A DNA stretch of 45,881 nucleotides from Bacteroidota bacterium (GCA_018818165.1 JAHISP010000024.1:1-45881), one strand, 5' to 3'; shown: positions 35,170 through 44,048, numbered from the stretch's first letter. The notes: a model not told the origin generated them from the sequence alone. A program made the numbers and translations.

Positions 35170-35790
35170 ATCTCAAATCTTGGGTCTAATATCTCAAGTC
35201 TCTCTTTCGCTGGTGGTTTATATGATGAACATACTGGTCTTGTCCGCTTTGGAGCAAGAGATTTCAACCCAACAATTGGTCGTTGGATTAGCAAAGACCC
35301 AATTGGCTTTAATGGTGGTGTTAGTAATTTGTACGAATATTGTGTAGATGACCCAGTTAATTATGTTGACCCAAGTGGTTTGCAGGGGCTATCAACCCCA
35401 GTTTCAAGACATTTTTATATTTCGGAAATGTCTGCGGCACAACGAGCGAGAATGATGGAGAATTATGGGAAATATACAACAGGAGTACTTAGCGGTGTTA
35501 GTGTTGCGTTAGTTGTAGTGGGAACTCCGTTTACAATTAGTGCAGCAGGTGTTATTGGTGGTATTTCTGTTGGTATATCTTTTATAAATGGGGAGTATGG
35601 GGATGTAGCTTTAGGAGTTGCATTGTTAGGAATAGGTGCTCAGATAGTGAATCCATCAGCTAGAATAGCTTATGCTTTGGCGCAATTCGGATACGAATTG
35701 TTGCCTGATGGAAGAGTTATTAAGATTGAATATCAAGATCCTATGTCTGTTCAAGATAATACAGCAGTTGCTAAAAAAACTTGTCCTTAA
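35170..35790 (+). pseudogene. Displaced Rhs cassette 3: core fragment plus tip
   Basis: Joins the Rhs core at SNLGSNISSLSFAGG. The frame is open back to 35086 but has no ATG. After DPSGLQ comes a tip of about 134 residues with a long Gly/Ala/Val-rich hydrophobic stretch (TTGVLSGVSVALVVVGTPF, GVIGGISVGISF, GVALLGIGAQI), suggestive of a pore-forming or membrane-inserting domain, and a C-terminal tail AKKTCP. It is silent as it stands. Confidence 0.85.
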
Positions 35791-35810
35791 TATTTATGGA
35801 GATTAAAACT

Positions 35811-36020
35811 ATGAATGAAGCTATTATTTTAGGAATTATATCATTTATAATAGGTTTGTTCCTATCATTAAATTGGGAGAAAATAATTGAATCACAAGGG
35901 CCAATTAAAGATGGTGATTACCCATTTGAAACTAGAAAGGCACAACTTATTGGAGTAGGTATTGGATTAATAATTGCTGGTATTGTTGGTATAATTAAAG
36001 GTCTATTTTTCTTTAAATAG
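35811..36020 (+). CDS. Small membrane protein, partner of cassette 3
   Basis: A 69-residue protein from the ATG at 35811 (MNEAIILGIISF), with GGAG 9 nt before it. Longer frames from 35781 or 35796 are less likely. Two membrane helices (AIILGIISFIIGLFLSL; GVGIGLIIAGIVGIIKGLFF) flank a polar loop. It shares the two-helix layout with the other partners but little sequence. Candidate immunity protein by position. Confidence 0.65.
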   Translation: MNEAIILGIISFIIGLFLSLNWEKIIESQGPIKDGDYPFETRKAQLIGVGIGLIIAGIVGIIKGLFFFK

Positions 36021-36062
36021 TAAATAGTTTTAATATAAAAAGCAGATAAAGAGTATGCTTGT

Positions 36063-36776
36063 TTAATAATTGTACGCTGTGTTTTCGGTACAAAAATTAA
36101 CATACCAGAAAACATAAATAAAAATGCCTTCCCCGACTCTTTTTGCGGGGGCACAACATATAAAGTAATAAGCGGCCATTTGGGTTCAGTTAGATTATTA
36201 GTAAATGTTTCAAACGGAAATATTACACAACGAATAGATTACGATGCGTGGGGCAACCAAGTATCAAATCTTGGGTCTAGTATCTCAAGTCTCTCCTTCG
36301 CTGGTTGTTTATATGATGAACATACTGGTCTTGTCCGCTTTGGAGCAAGAGATTTCAACCCAACAATAGGACGTTGGACAAACAAAGACCCAATAGGTTT
36401 TGGTGGAGGTGTTAGTAATTTGTACGAGTACTGTATAAATGACCCAGTTAATTTTGTTGACCCAAGTGGTTTGCAATGGATTTTTTCTATAGCTCGTTAT
36501 ATTGGAGGTTTTATTGGTAGAGGAGGTGGCTTCATTTCTGGTTCTATGCCAATGAAAGGTGGGTTTGGTGAGCAAGGATACGATTTGGATTTTGATGGAA
36601 CGCCTGATGATCAAGATGAAAGAGATAATAGAAAAGACCCTTTATGGCAATGGGAACAATATGAAAAACTCCAAAAAAAGCTTGAAAATCTTGAACAAAG
36701 AGATAAACTTGAGAAAGGGATTGAACATATGAAGTTAAAAGCATTCATTGAGCTAATGGATAATCCTTGTGATTGA
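36063..36776 (+). pseudogene. Displaced Rhs cassette 4: core fragment plus tip
   Basis: A longer core remnant, readable from IVRCVFGTKINIPEN (intact gene: IVARYVYGTKANVPEY), with an in-frame GC-rich insert at about 36125-36152 containing CCCCG-N10-CGGGG. The core continues GSVRLLVN to DPSGLQ. The tip of about 98 residues is unlike the others: a Gly-rich start (YIGGFIGRGGGFISGS), an Asp-rich DLDFDGTPDDQDERD block like a calcium loop, a coiled helix, and an end of NPCD. There is no ATG upstream. Confidence 0.8.
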
Positions 36777-36793
36777 TAAATGAAGGAGTAATT

Positions 36794-36928
36794 ATGGTGG
36801 CATTAAATTGGACGGAAGTAACAATTGCGCTTATAGTTTTTATAATACTTATTCTTTTTTCAAAAAGGGTTAGAAAAATAATGCGAGAGATAATAGAAGT
36901 TATCAAAGATATTTTCTTTTGGATGTAA
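36794..36928 (+). CDS. 44-residue single-helix membrane protein, partner of cassette 4
   Basis: A very short gene with a strong AAGGAG before its ATG. It has one membrane helix (VTIALIVFIILILF) and then a basic amphipathic helix (SKRVRKIMREIIEVIKDIF). It fills the partner position directly after tip 4. It is small enough to be missed by length-filtered gene callers. Candidate immunity or regulatory peptide. Confidence 0.6.
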   Translation: MVALNWTEVTIALIVFIILILFSKRVRKIMREIIEVIKDIFFWM

Positions 36929-36930
36929 AG

Positions 36931-37579
36931 GATAGTGCAAACAATATTATTACAAGATATGTGTACGGTACACAAAAAACATAACGTCGCTTGGGGAAAC
37001 CAAGTTTCAAATCTTGGGTCTAATATCTCAAGTCTCTCTTTCGCTGGTGGTTTATATGATGAACATACTGGTCTTGTCCGCTTTGGAGCAAGGGATTACA
37101 ACCCAACAATAGGACGTTGGATAAGCAAAGATCCAATTGGATTTGATGGTGGTCAGAGCAACCTGTATTCTTATGTTGATAATAATCCAATTATTTTTGT
37201 TGATATTACTGGGCAAGGTAAATGGGGTTATCGTGGATTATATATGGGTGGTGGCTACTATTTACCATTTCATTGGACACTTGGAGGTGAAGAAGGTAAT
37301 ATACTCCTTATGCATGAACAATATTGGTTTAATGATGGAACAAGCAAAGGATATGGTGATGGGATTTGGGTGGAAGAGTTTTCTTATCAAGATGTATATA
37401 AACAATATGTGTTTTTATTTAGCAAAGAGTATAATGATAAACTTATGAGAGATGCTATGAATCTTGTACTGTGGAATCCAAAAGAGTACTTTTTAGTTGG
37501 CCATAATTGTCAAGATTGGGCATCTGCTGTTAGAGAAAAATATAGAGAGCTTGAGAAAAATGAAAAATCTTGTCCTTAA
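36931..37579 (+). pseudogene. Displaced Rhs cassette 5: core fragment plus papain-like tip
   Basis: Begins GATAGTGCAAACAATATT (intact: DSANNIVARYVYGT) but changes frame before WGNQVSNLGSN, so the join is a deletion junction. A GTG-started frame from 36935 is fortuitous. After DITGQGK the ~120-residue tip shows PFHWTLGGEEGN and later GHNCQDWASAVREKY, an order recalling permuted papain/LRAT-NlpC folds (His early, then NC). Tail KSCP. Confidence 0.8.
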
Positions 37580-37593
37580 GAATGGAAATATTT

Positions 37594-38463
37594 ATGAATA
37601 TTTTTAAAGTATTATCAGTATCAGTATTATTAGTACTTTTGGTAGCTTGTACAGAGCATGAAGAACTCTCTTTCCAACTGGATGGGAAAATTCTAACTGC
37701 TATTAGTGACATATATCAATATGACCTAAAATTAAAGAAAGAGACTCTATTTTATAAAGAGAAATCTTTGGGTAGTGGAATTATGTCCATAAGCTACTAC
37801 GATGATGAACACATTATTTATGGTACAATAACTAAGACAATAAAAAAACTGAATCTTAAAACAAAATTATCTAAAGAAATAGGATTTGGAATGAATCCAT
37901 TTTGCATTCCATCAAAGAGAATACTATATTTTTTTAATAGTAAAAATATAGATAGTGACATTACTCTTTGGAAAGCGAATTACGATTCTCTTGATAGTGC
38001 AAAAAAAATACTATCGCTTGGAAAGAGATTCGAAGGGTATTCAACGACAAAAATTGTTCAGATTTCTGATTCCACGATTGTACTGACAAATAAAGACGAA
38101 GAATTAGTTATTATCAATATTAATAACAATAAAATAAAGAAAACACCTTTTAAATACTATCATCCTATATTTTATGATGATATTTGTTCATTATTGTATT
38201 GCTACAGTACAAAAAGTGATTGGACAACATATAAAATAGATATGTTAAAAGAAAAGGTTTCAGAAATTGATTTGCATATAGAAGGTAATGCTCTGTATGT
38301 AAAAAAATATCATGCAGCAATTTTTGCAAAAGCAAGGATATCTTTAAAGTATGGAGAAACTGGCGATTTAATGATTAATTTTTTGCACAATGATAATAGC
38401 TATGAAATACTCGAAAGAACAAGATTTAATCAAGGTATTTATTTTGCAGAGACAATATTTTAG
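37594..38463 (+). CDS. Propeller-like lipoprotein, partner of cassette 5
   Basis: An approximately 289-residue lipoprotein (lipobox LVAC) directly after tip 5. The ATG at 37594 starts the signal; 37582 is an alternative. The mature part has repeated strand-turn units (MSISYYDDEHIIYG, TTKIVQISDSTIVLTN, SLLYCYSTKSDWTTYKID) like a beta-propeller, though I cannot name the family. A lipid-anchored periplasmic partner, unlike the membrane partners of the other tips, suggests that tip 5 acts in the periplasm. Confidence 0.75.
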   Translation: MNIFKVLSVSVLLVLLVACTEHEELSFQLDGKILTAISDIYQYDLKLKKETLFYKEKSLGSGIMSISYYDDEHIIYGTITKTIKKLNLKTKLSKEIGFGMNPFCIPSKRILYFFNSKNIDSDITLWKANYDSLDSAKKILSLGKRFEGYSTTKIVQISDSTIVLTNKDEELVIININNNKIKKTPFKYYHPIFYDDICSLLYCYSTKSDWTTYKIDMLKEKVSEIDLHIEGNALYVKKYHAAIFAKARISLKYGETGDLMINFLHNDNSYEILERTRFNQGIYFAETIF

Positions 38464-38525
38464 ATAATAGTCTTGTCTAGTAGGGGGCAGTTCATATAGC
38501 CAAATTTGGCGGGATGTATAAAATG

Positions 38526-38545
38526 GGTTAAATAATTATTTAACC
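38526..38545. terminator. Perfect 20-bp palindrome between convergent genes
   Basis: GGTTAAATAATTATTTAACC, with a second palindrome GCCAAATTTGGC about 20 bp to the left. It lies between the converging cassette-5 partner gene and the pilus-like operon, so a bidirectional terminator or a protein-binding site is possible. Confidence 0.4.
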
Positions 38546-38605
38546 ATGTGTAGCTTTATTGCGTTCATTATGGTTGAATTTGATTCCTATTTTGTAAATC
38601 CTGAT

Positions 38606-39103
38606 TTAATTAATATTAACTTCTTTAGAAATCTTATACTCTGTTAGTAAAACGGTTTTAGTATCTATTTTTAAAATTTTAATGTATTTATATTCTTCAC
38701 CCTCCCTGAGAAATAGTGTCTTGGAATTTGATTCATCATTAAAAATTATCATTTTCCCAGAGTTTGCTATTATCACACCTTTAATAGAATAATTTATTGT
38801 TTCTACGGGTGGCAGTGGCTTAATTTTATTCTTTTTTGCTGCAATTTTCTTTTCAGGTTTTATGATATCAGAAAAAGTGAAAGGATCTTGTTCTAAAGTA
38901 ATATATCCTATTTCTTCAGGTTCATCTAATTTTTTATTAACTGCAACTGGATGTAAAGGAAGTGATTCGTTGGCAATATCTATTTGAATATCATCGTTGT
39001 CAAGAAAATGTGTAGTTATTCTAAACAAAATAATACCCCATATTACTATAACAGTAGTAATTAAGAGAATAAAAGATATCCTTTTTTTATTGGGCATTTT
39101 CAT
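38606..39103 (-). CDS. GspC/PilP-like inner-membrane secretion component
   Basis: A 165-residue protein with one N-terminal membrane helix (FILLITTVIVIWGIILF), a Pro/Lys-rich linker, and a small beta domain (INYSIKGVIIANSGKMIIFN, KTLFLREGEEYKYIKI) of the GspC HR/PilP type that links the inner-membrane platform to the secretin. It is the last gene of the operon and overlaps the preceding gene by ATGA. Assignment rests on topology, position and the beta-domain pattern. Confidence 0.7.
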   Translation of the reverse strand: MKMPNKKRISFILLITTVIVIWGIILFRITTHFLDNDDIQIDIANESLPLHPVAVNKKLDEPEEIGYITLEQDPFTFSDIIKPEKKIAAKKNKIKPLPPVETINYSIKGVIIANSGKMIIFNDESNSKTLFLREGEEYKYIKILKIDTKTVLLTEYKISKEVNIN

Positions 39104-39630
39104 AAATTTAAATAGACGTTAATTTTTGTGAGAACTTTTAATTTTTGTTGCGTAATAGTTATTGGGTTTATACTAATTTCAGTTACTAATATTACTTTTT
39201 CTGAGCTTTCTAAAAATCTAATAAAATTATATAACTCTTCATAATTAGAATTAAACTCCAATTCAACGGGTAGCAGCCAGAGGTTTTCGTTGCTTTTTAG
39301 TTTACTAGGTTTTATTGAAGTAATACTAATGTTTGATTTTTTTGCAATGTTATTAAGATAACGCATAGTTGTTGAAATGTTTTTATTTTCCTCATAATCA
39401 GAAACTATCTGGTTTATCTGTGATTTAAGCTTTTTGTTTGTCTCCGTAAGCTTATATAAATTAGCATCAATTGCGGTTACTTTATCTAGTTTATTAGTGT
39501 CATTTATCCAGTTAATTGTTAATGAACTTAAATCCCAAATCCGTGGTAAAATCTCCCCAAATAATACAACTATTGTAAAAACAATAATTATTACATTAAT
39601 ATTTTTCCATTTCTTATTGTTAATTTTCAT
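39100..39630 (-). CDS. PilO/GspM-like inner-membrane protein
   Basis: An approximately 176-residue bitopic protein: a membrane helix near the N-terminus (VIIIVFTIVVLFGEIL), a coiled coil (LYKLTETNKKLKSQINQIV), and a ferredoxin-like fold with the PilO phrase YEELYNFIRFLESSEKVILV. I use the ATG at 39630; the frame to 39642 starts with TTG. It overlaps the end of the PilM-PilN gene. It forms the alignment subcomplex with PilN and PilP. Confidence 0.78.
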   Translation of the reverse strand: MKINNKKWKNINVIIIVFTIVVLFGEILPRIWDLSSLTINWINDTNKLDKVTAIDANLYKLTETNKKLKSQINQIVSDYEENKNISTTMRYLNNIAKKSNISITSIKPSKLKSNENLWLLPVELEFNSNYEELYNFIRFLESSEKVILVTEISINPITITQQKLKVLTKINVYLNL

Positions 39631-41152
39631 AATAGTTTGCAAGTATTGAAAAATTTATCATTGTTTTTCTTGGGAGTATAATATTTGACCTAAATTTCGA
39701 TTTTTCAACTAAGTTGGCATATTCAAGAGTAATGTTATTAAAATTATTTAATATTTCAATTCTATTGATAATATCAGTTACATCTTTTTGTGAATATGAA
39801 AGACCTTGGAGGTTTAGTTGCAATCCATTATTTGACTCAGTTATTAAAAAATTTGTTAGACATCCATTGTTGCCAATACCTTCAATTATTGAATATAGAA
39901 TTTTCGAAAAAACAATTCGTTCGCCTTTTAATTTAGTAAGTATAGAAAGATTTTTTGTCAAATTGTTATTGGCGTCATTAAGATTTTCTACCATTTTTGC
40001 TTTAACATCAATTTCTATCAAATTATTTTCATTGTTTTGAATTTGAGTGTTTAATACACCTTCTACAAAATAAATTGAAAGCAACAAAAAAACTAGTATT
40101 GAACCCAAAGTTAAAATAAGCTTCAAACTTGTCTTCTTTTCTATGTATTCTCTATTCACTAATTCAACTTCTACTGGTAAAAGGTTTATTGATTTATCGT
40201 TACCTGTCAAAAGTTTATTTATCGCAATTATTGAACTCAAATGCGAAGCTTCAATATCAAATGGCTCTTTATTTATTAACTCTGTTAAAAATATTGATCT
40301 CAGATGAGGAGCTATTTCTTGCTCAAGTATATTTTGTGAAGAAAAAAATATCTGTAGCTCTTCGTTAGCTGCTGGTAAAAACGTATTTAAGTTTTGCTTT
40401 ATTTCATTTAGACAGAAAATAATTGTATCAATATCATGAATATTCTGGTAGCCGTTATTTATTTCAAAATCAGTTTTAGTTTTATTTAAAAATAACTCAC
40501 TATAAATTAAAGAAGTCTTACTATTTGAAAACGAATAGATAATTTTATCGAAAACTACATTTAAAAATAAAATGTTCTTCTCTTTAGCAAAATTAAGTGT
40601 GTGGATTGATAAAGGAAAAGTAGAAATGCTAATTATTCTTAAGCCATTAATTTGGCAGGCTTTTGTAATATTTTCTATAAAGATTTTTCTAGCTATAGTT
40701 ATACAATAGTATTCATTATCCTCATCTTCAGAGTACTTTTCATAGGAAAACAAAAAATCATCTATTTGGCGTCCTTCAGGTAAAAACTTATCTGTGTTTT
40801 CTAAAAACCATAACTCCTTATCTTCTGTATCTATATCTATTTTTATTGTATTAAATCTAAATTCATTAATTCCAAGTATTATTAATGCTTCTTCCAGTTT
40901 GAATTTATCAGATAACTTTTTCAGACTATTTGTAATAAAAGAAAGATCATTGTCATATTCAATTATTTCCGAATATATGATTTTATCAGTAGTATTAAGT
41001 TTTTCTTTAGTTATTTGATAAAAGGGCTCCTTGATTTCAATATATGTACAATGAGCGTATTTTTTATGAATATCCAGAACTACAAAATTCTTAACCCCAG
41101 AAATTCTGTAAAAACTTATTCTTTCTAATATGTTTGATAAATTATTTAGCAT
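39620..41152 (-). CDS. PilM-PilN fusion (GspL-like)
   Basis: A 510-residue protein. Residues about 20-310 form an actin-like PilM/GspL cytoplasmic domain. INLLP at 322-326 is the conserved PilN N-terminal motif that normally inserts into PilM. A membrane helix (344-366), coiled coil and ferredoxin-like PilN domain (to about 510) follow. PilM and PilN are therefore one chain, equivalent to GspL. The PilM motifs are weak, so ATP binding is uncertain. It lies downstream of the ATPase gene after a 152-bp gap. Confidence 0.78.
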   Translation of the reverse strand: MLNNLSNILERISFYRISGVKNFVVLDIHKKYAHCTYIEIKEPFYQITKEKLNTTDKIIYSEIIEYDNDLSFITNSLKKLSDKFKLEEALIILGINEFRFNTIKIDIDTEDKELWFLENTDKFLPEGRQIDDFLFSYEKYSEDEDNEYYCITIARKIFIENITKACQINGLRIISISTFPLSIHTLNFAKEKNILFLNVVFDKIIYSFSNSKTSLIYSELFLNKTKTDFEINNGYQNIHDIDTIIFCLNEIKQNLNTFLPAANEELQIFFSSQNILEQEIAPHLRSIFLTELINKEPFDIEASHLSSIIAINKLLTGNDKSINLLPVEVELVNREYIEKKTSLKLILTLGSILVFLLLSIYFVEGVLNTQIQNNENNLIEIDVKAKMVENLNDANNNLTKNLSILTKLKGERIVFSKILYSIIEGIGNNGCLTNFLITESNNGLQLNLQGLSYSQKDVTDIINRIEILNNFNNITLEYANLVEKSKFRSNIILPRKTMINFSILANYYEN

Positions 41153-41304
41153 TTAATTAAATTTTCAATAATAAATTAACTCACTCTAAAGCACTGCATT
41201 AGAACCGCGTACTTTTAATGTAATTACTATTTAGTCCTTTCCCTTATTAATTAATGTTTTCTTAACTATTTCATATTGCTTGCACAAATATAAAATATAA
41301 AATT

Positions 41305-42720
41305 TTACAACATAGTTTCTTGTAATACCTCTTCATAAGTAGTAATTCCATCCCTCACTTTTTCCATCCCTGCTTCTCTTAGTATTTTGTAGCCTTGCAT
41401 AACAGCAGCTTCTCTTATCTTGGTAACTGAAACATTATTTGAAATTAATTCAGTTATCTTTTCGTCAACTTCCAATATCTCAAATATTGAAGTTCTTCCT
41501 TTAAAACCAGTATTATTGCAAGAATTACACCCAACGTTTTTATACCCAATTTCGTGTGGTTTAAGTTTCTCTTGAGTTAAGTTTCTTTTCAATACTTTAC
41601 AACTACACAGAGTTCTAACTAATCTTTGAGCAACAATTAACTTTAATGATGCAGAAATTAGAAATGGTTCAATTCCCATGTCAATCAATCTGGTGATTGC
41701 TGAAATAGAATCGTTTGTATGTAAAGTACTAAAGACTAAATGTCCTGTAAGAGAAGCTCTAATTGCAATCTCAGCAGTTTCTCTATCTCTAATTTCACCC
41801 ACCATAATAACATTAGGATCTTGCCTAAGAAAAGAACGAAGAGCTTTGGCAAAATCAAAGCCTATATCGGATTTTACATTACATTGATTAATTCCGTCAA
41901 TATTATATTCTATTGGGTCTTCAATAGTCATTATGTTTTTTTCAATTGAGTGTATTTGTTTTAATGCGGCGTATAGGGTTGTGGTTTTTCCACTTCCTGT
42001 TGGTCCAGTTACAAGTACCATTCCATAAGGGGCAGTAATAGTTTTTGTTAATATTTTATATTGTGATTCCGAAAGTCCTAATAGTTTTAAGTCAAGTTTT
42101 AGTTGCGATTTATCCAGAATTCGTAGGACAATTTTTTCACCAAATCCAGTTGGTAAAGAAGATACCCTAATATCTATATTGTGACCTTTATAAATAAATT
42201 TAATTCTACCATCTTGCGGTCTTCTTTTCTCTGATATATCTAAATTAGCCATTATCTTTAATCTGCTGGAAATTGATAAATGTCTTTGCTTTGGTAGATT
42301 TGAAACTTCACTTAAATGTCCATCAATTCTATATCTAACTCGAAATGCAGTTTCAAGTGTTTCAAAGTGGATATCACTTGCTTTAAGATTAATTGCATTA
42401 GCGATAACTTGATTTACAAATTCAATATTCGATTGTTCTGAATCCAGACTCTCCTTTATTATCTCTTCATTATTGTTGGAATAATTTGGATAAAGTTCTT
42501 TGAGCTTTTTTAATATCACATCTGCCGGGAATTCTGATACCCTAATTTCATAACCAGTTTCAAAAGAGACATCATTTATTAATTTTAAGTCATCTTGGTT
42601 TTGTACAGCTAAATGAAGCGTGAAATTTTTAATATCAATAGGCAAAACATTATGAGCGAATGCAAATTTAGGCGATAATATTGATTTTACTTCATGAGAT
42701 ATTTGTATTGAATCTAACAT
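41305..42720 (-). CDS. gspE: Type II secretion/type IV pilus assembly ATPase
   Basis: A 471-residue hexameric motor. Walker A GPTGSGKT (239-246), Asp box (IEDPIEY), Walker B VIMVGEIRD (304-312) and His box HLVFSTLHTN (327-336) are all intact. A Cys-rich zinc insertion has TLCSCK and GCNSCNNTG. Its N-terminal MshEN/N1E domain is compact (about 1-80). The start overlaps the prepilin peptidase stop by one base (TAATG). Drives pseudopilus assembly. The family is certain; GspE versus PilB cannot be settled from this gene alone. Confidence 0.93.
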   Translation of the reverse strand: MLDSIQISHEVKSILSPKFAFAHNVLPIDIKNFTLHLAVQNQDDLKLINDVSFETGYEIRVSEFPADVILKKLKELYPNYSNNNEEIIKESLDSEQSNIEFVNQVIANAINLKASDIHFETLETAFRVRYRIDGHLSEVSNLPKQRHLSISSRLKIMANLDISEKRRPQDGRIKFIYKGHNIDIRVSSLPTGFGEKIVLRILDKSQLKLDLKLLGLSESQYKILTKTITAPYGMVLVTGPTGSGKTTTLYAALKQIHSIEKNIMTIEDPIEYNIDGINQCNVKSDIGFDFAKALRSFLRQDPNVIMVGEIRDRETAEIAIRASLTGHLVFSTLHTNDSISAITRLIDMGIEPFLISASLKLIVAQRLVRTLCSCKVLKRNLTQEKLKPHEIGYKNVGCNSCNNTGFKGRTSIFEILEVDEKITELISNNVSVTKIREAAVMQGYKILREAGMEKVRDGITTYEEVLQETML

Positions 42721-43490
42721 TAATAACCCGATATAAAATTATTGTAAGTACTAATCAGCCAGTTGTCAAATAAGTTAGTAATTAAATAACCAAAACTTAG
42801 AAACAAAGCAAATGGGATTTTCTTTTCATCTGTATAATTACTGAATAATATTTTTATTATATAAAATCCAGGAATCGCAAGAAACGCTGAAAACCATAAT
42901 CCAAATAAAGATATTGGAAATGTGAAAAGCAAAGTAAGAATTCCTATGTACTTAATGTCTCCATATCCAATGGCTTCACTTTTTTTATATTTTGAATATA
43001 ATAAATTTACAGTAACTAATATAATTATTAGAATTACTGCACCAATTATACTCAATGCAACTTGAGAATCAACAATAAATAGATTTATTATTGCTATGAT
43101 TAGTAAGCTGCTTAATAGTGGATTAGGGATTATAAGATGCGAAAAATCAATAACTGCAATTACTAGCATAATTAAAAATGACAAGTAATATAAAATAAAC
43201 TCGAAAGATAATCCATACTTTTCGAAACAAATAATACCAAGAATTCCTGCAAAAATTTCAAACAAAAAATATCTTTTTGAAATTGGTTCGTCACAATAAC
43301 TACATTTGCCCTTTAAAAATAGAAAGCTAACCAAGGGTATTAATTCATAGTATTTCAATTTTTTTTTACCACACATACAAGTTGATCTTAAAATATCAAA
43401 ATGCATACTATTTGAAAAATAAGAAATAGCATTGTTTCCAAAACTTCCCAAAGATAACCCTAAACTAAAAACAATAAGCCATTCAATCAT
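42720..43490 (-). CDS. Prepilin peptidase (PilD/GspO)
   Basis: A 256-residue polytopic aspartic protease that cleaves and N-methylates prepilins at the inner membrane. Catalytic Asp115 (AVIDFSHLIIPN) and Asp178 (GYGDIK) are present. The cytoplasmic domain has paired Cys for zinc (CMCGKKK, CSYCDEP). The start overlaps the CsgG-like gene's stop region by 8 bp, so expression is coupled. Its substrate GspG is two genes upstream. Confidence 0.92.
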   Translation of the reverse strand: MIEWLIVFSLGLSLGSFGNNAISYFSNSMHFDILRSTCMCGKKKLKYYELIPLVSFLFLKGKCSYCDEPISKRYFLFEIFAGILGIICFEKYGLSFEFILYYLSFLIMLVIAVIDFSHLIIPNPLLSSLLIIAIINLFIVDSQVALSIIGAVILIIILVTVNLLYSKYKKSEAIGYGDIKYIGILTLLFTFPISLFGLWFSAFLAIPGFYIIKILFSNYTDEKKIPFALFLSFGYLITNLFDNWLISTYNNFISGY

Positions 43491-44046
43491 CCTTCTTCAA
43501 CCCTTCAGCTATTTCATTAACTATAGTATCAATTACATCTACTATATTATAATTTTTATAGTTACAATTAATATTTGCAAGACCAATAATTTCTCCTGTT
43601 TTTACTGATAATATTCTGAAAGTTAAATTTATATTTTGTTTCGATTTAGGTGAAATAAATTCACTACTTGCATATTTTAATAATTTCCCAACAACTATAT
43701 AATTAGCATTTAATTTAGAACCAATAGATTTTATTTCTGAATAATTAATATTTATCGGGTCATCAATGTCCAAATCATGTAAAACTTCATCTACCCTTAG
43801 TTTTTCTACAATGGAAAAATGTTTTGTTAGGAATAATCTATTTGATAATTTATCTGCAATCAGAACACTTGTATATTTGGGGAGGGAAGAGCCTTGTATT
43901 TCAAACGGCAGTATTACTATCTTAGTACTATCAATATCCTCTGTAAGATTTATTTCTGAATCTACAATATCGATGGTTTTAATAGAGCTGCAATTAGATA
44001 ATAAAAGAACTAAAAGTAAACTCAAAAAAAATAAATGCTTTTTCAT
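43483..44046 (-). CDS. CsgG/FlgO-like lipoprotein within the secretion operon
   Basis: A 187-residue lipoprotein (lipobox SNCS). The body follows the CsgG/FlgO nucleotide-like fold: KIVILPFEIQGSSLPKY, IADKLSNRLFL, FSIVEKLRVDEVL, LNANYIVVGKLL, then FRILSVKTGEIIG. It is too short to form a CsgG channel by itself. It is embedded between pseudopilin and peptidase genes with tiny gaps. A pilotin-like or outer-membrane assembly role is plausible but not shown. Confidence 0.78.
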   Translation of the reverse strand: MKKHLFFLSLLLVLLLSNCSSIKTIDIVDSEINLTEDIDSTKIVILPFEIQGSSLPKYTSVLIADKLSNRLFLTKHFSIVEKLRVDEVLHDLDIDDPININYSEIKSIGSKLNANYIVVGKLLKYASSEFISPKSKQNINLTFRILSVKTGEIIGLANINCNYKNYNIVDVIDTIVNEIAEGLKKDD

Positions 44047-44048
44047 AA

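Noticed and set aside
33205-37579. Displaced Rhs tips considered as expressed genes
   Set aside because: Their apparent starts are TTG or GTG codons inside conserved Rhs core motifs with no ribosome sites; silent donors fit better.
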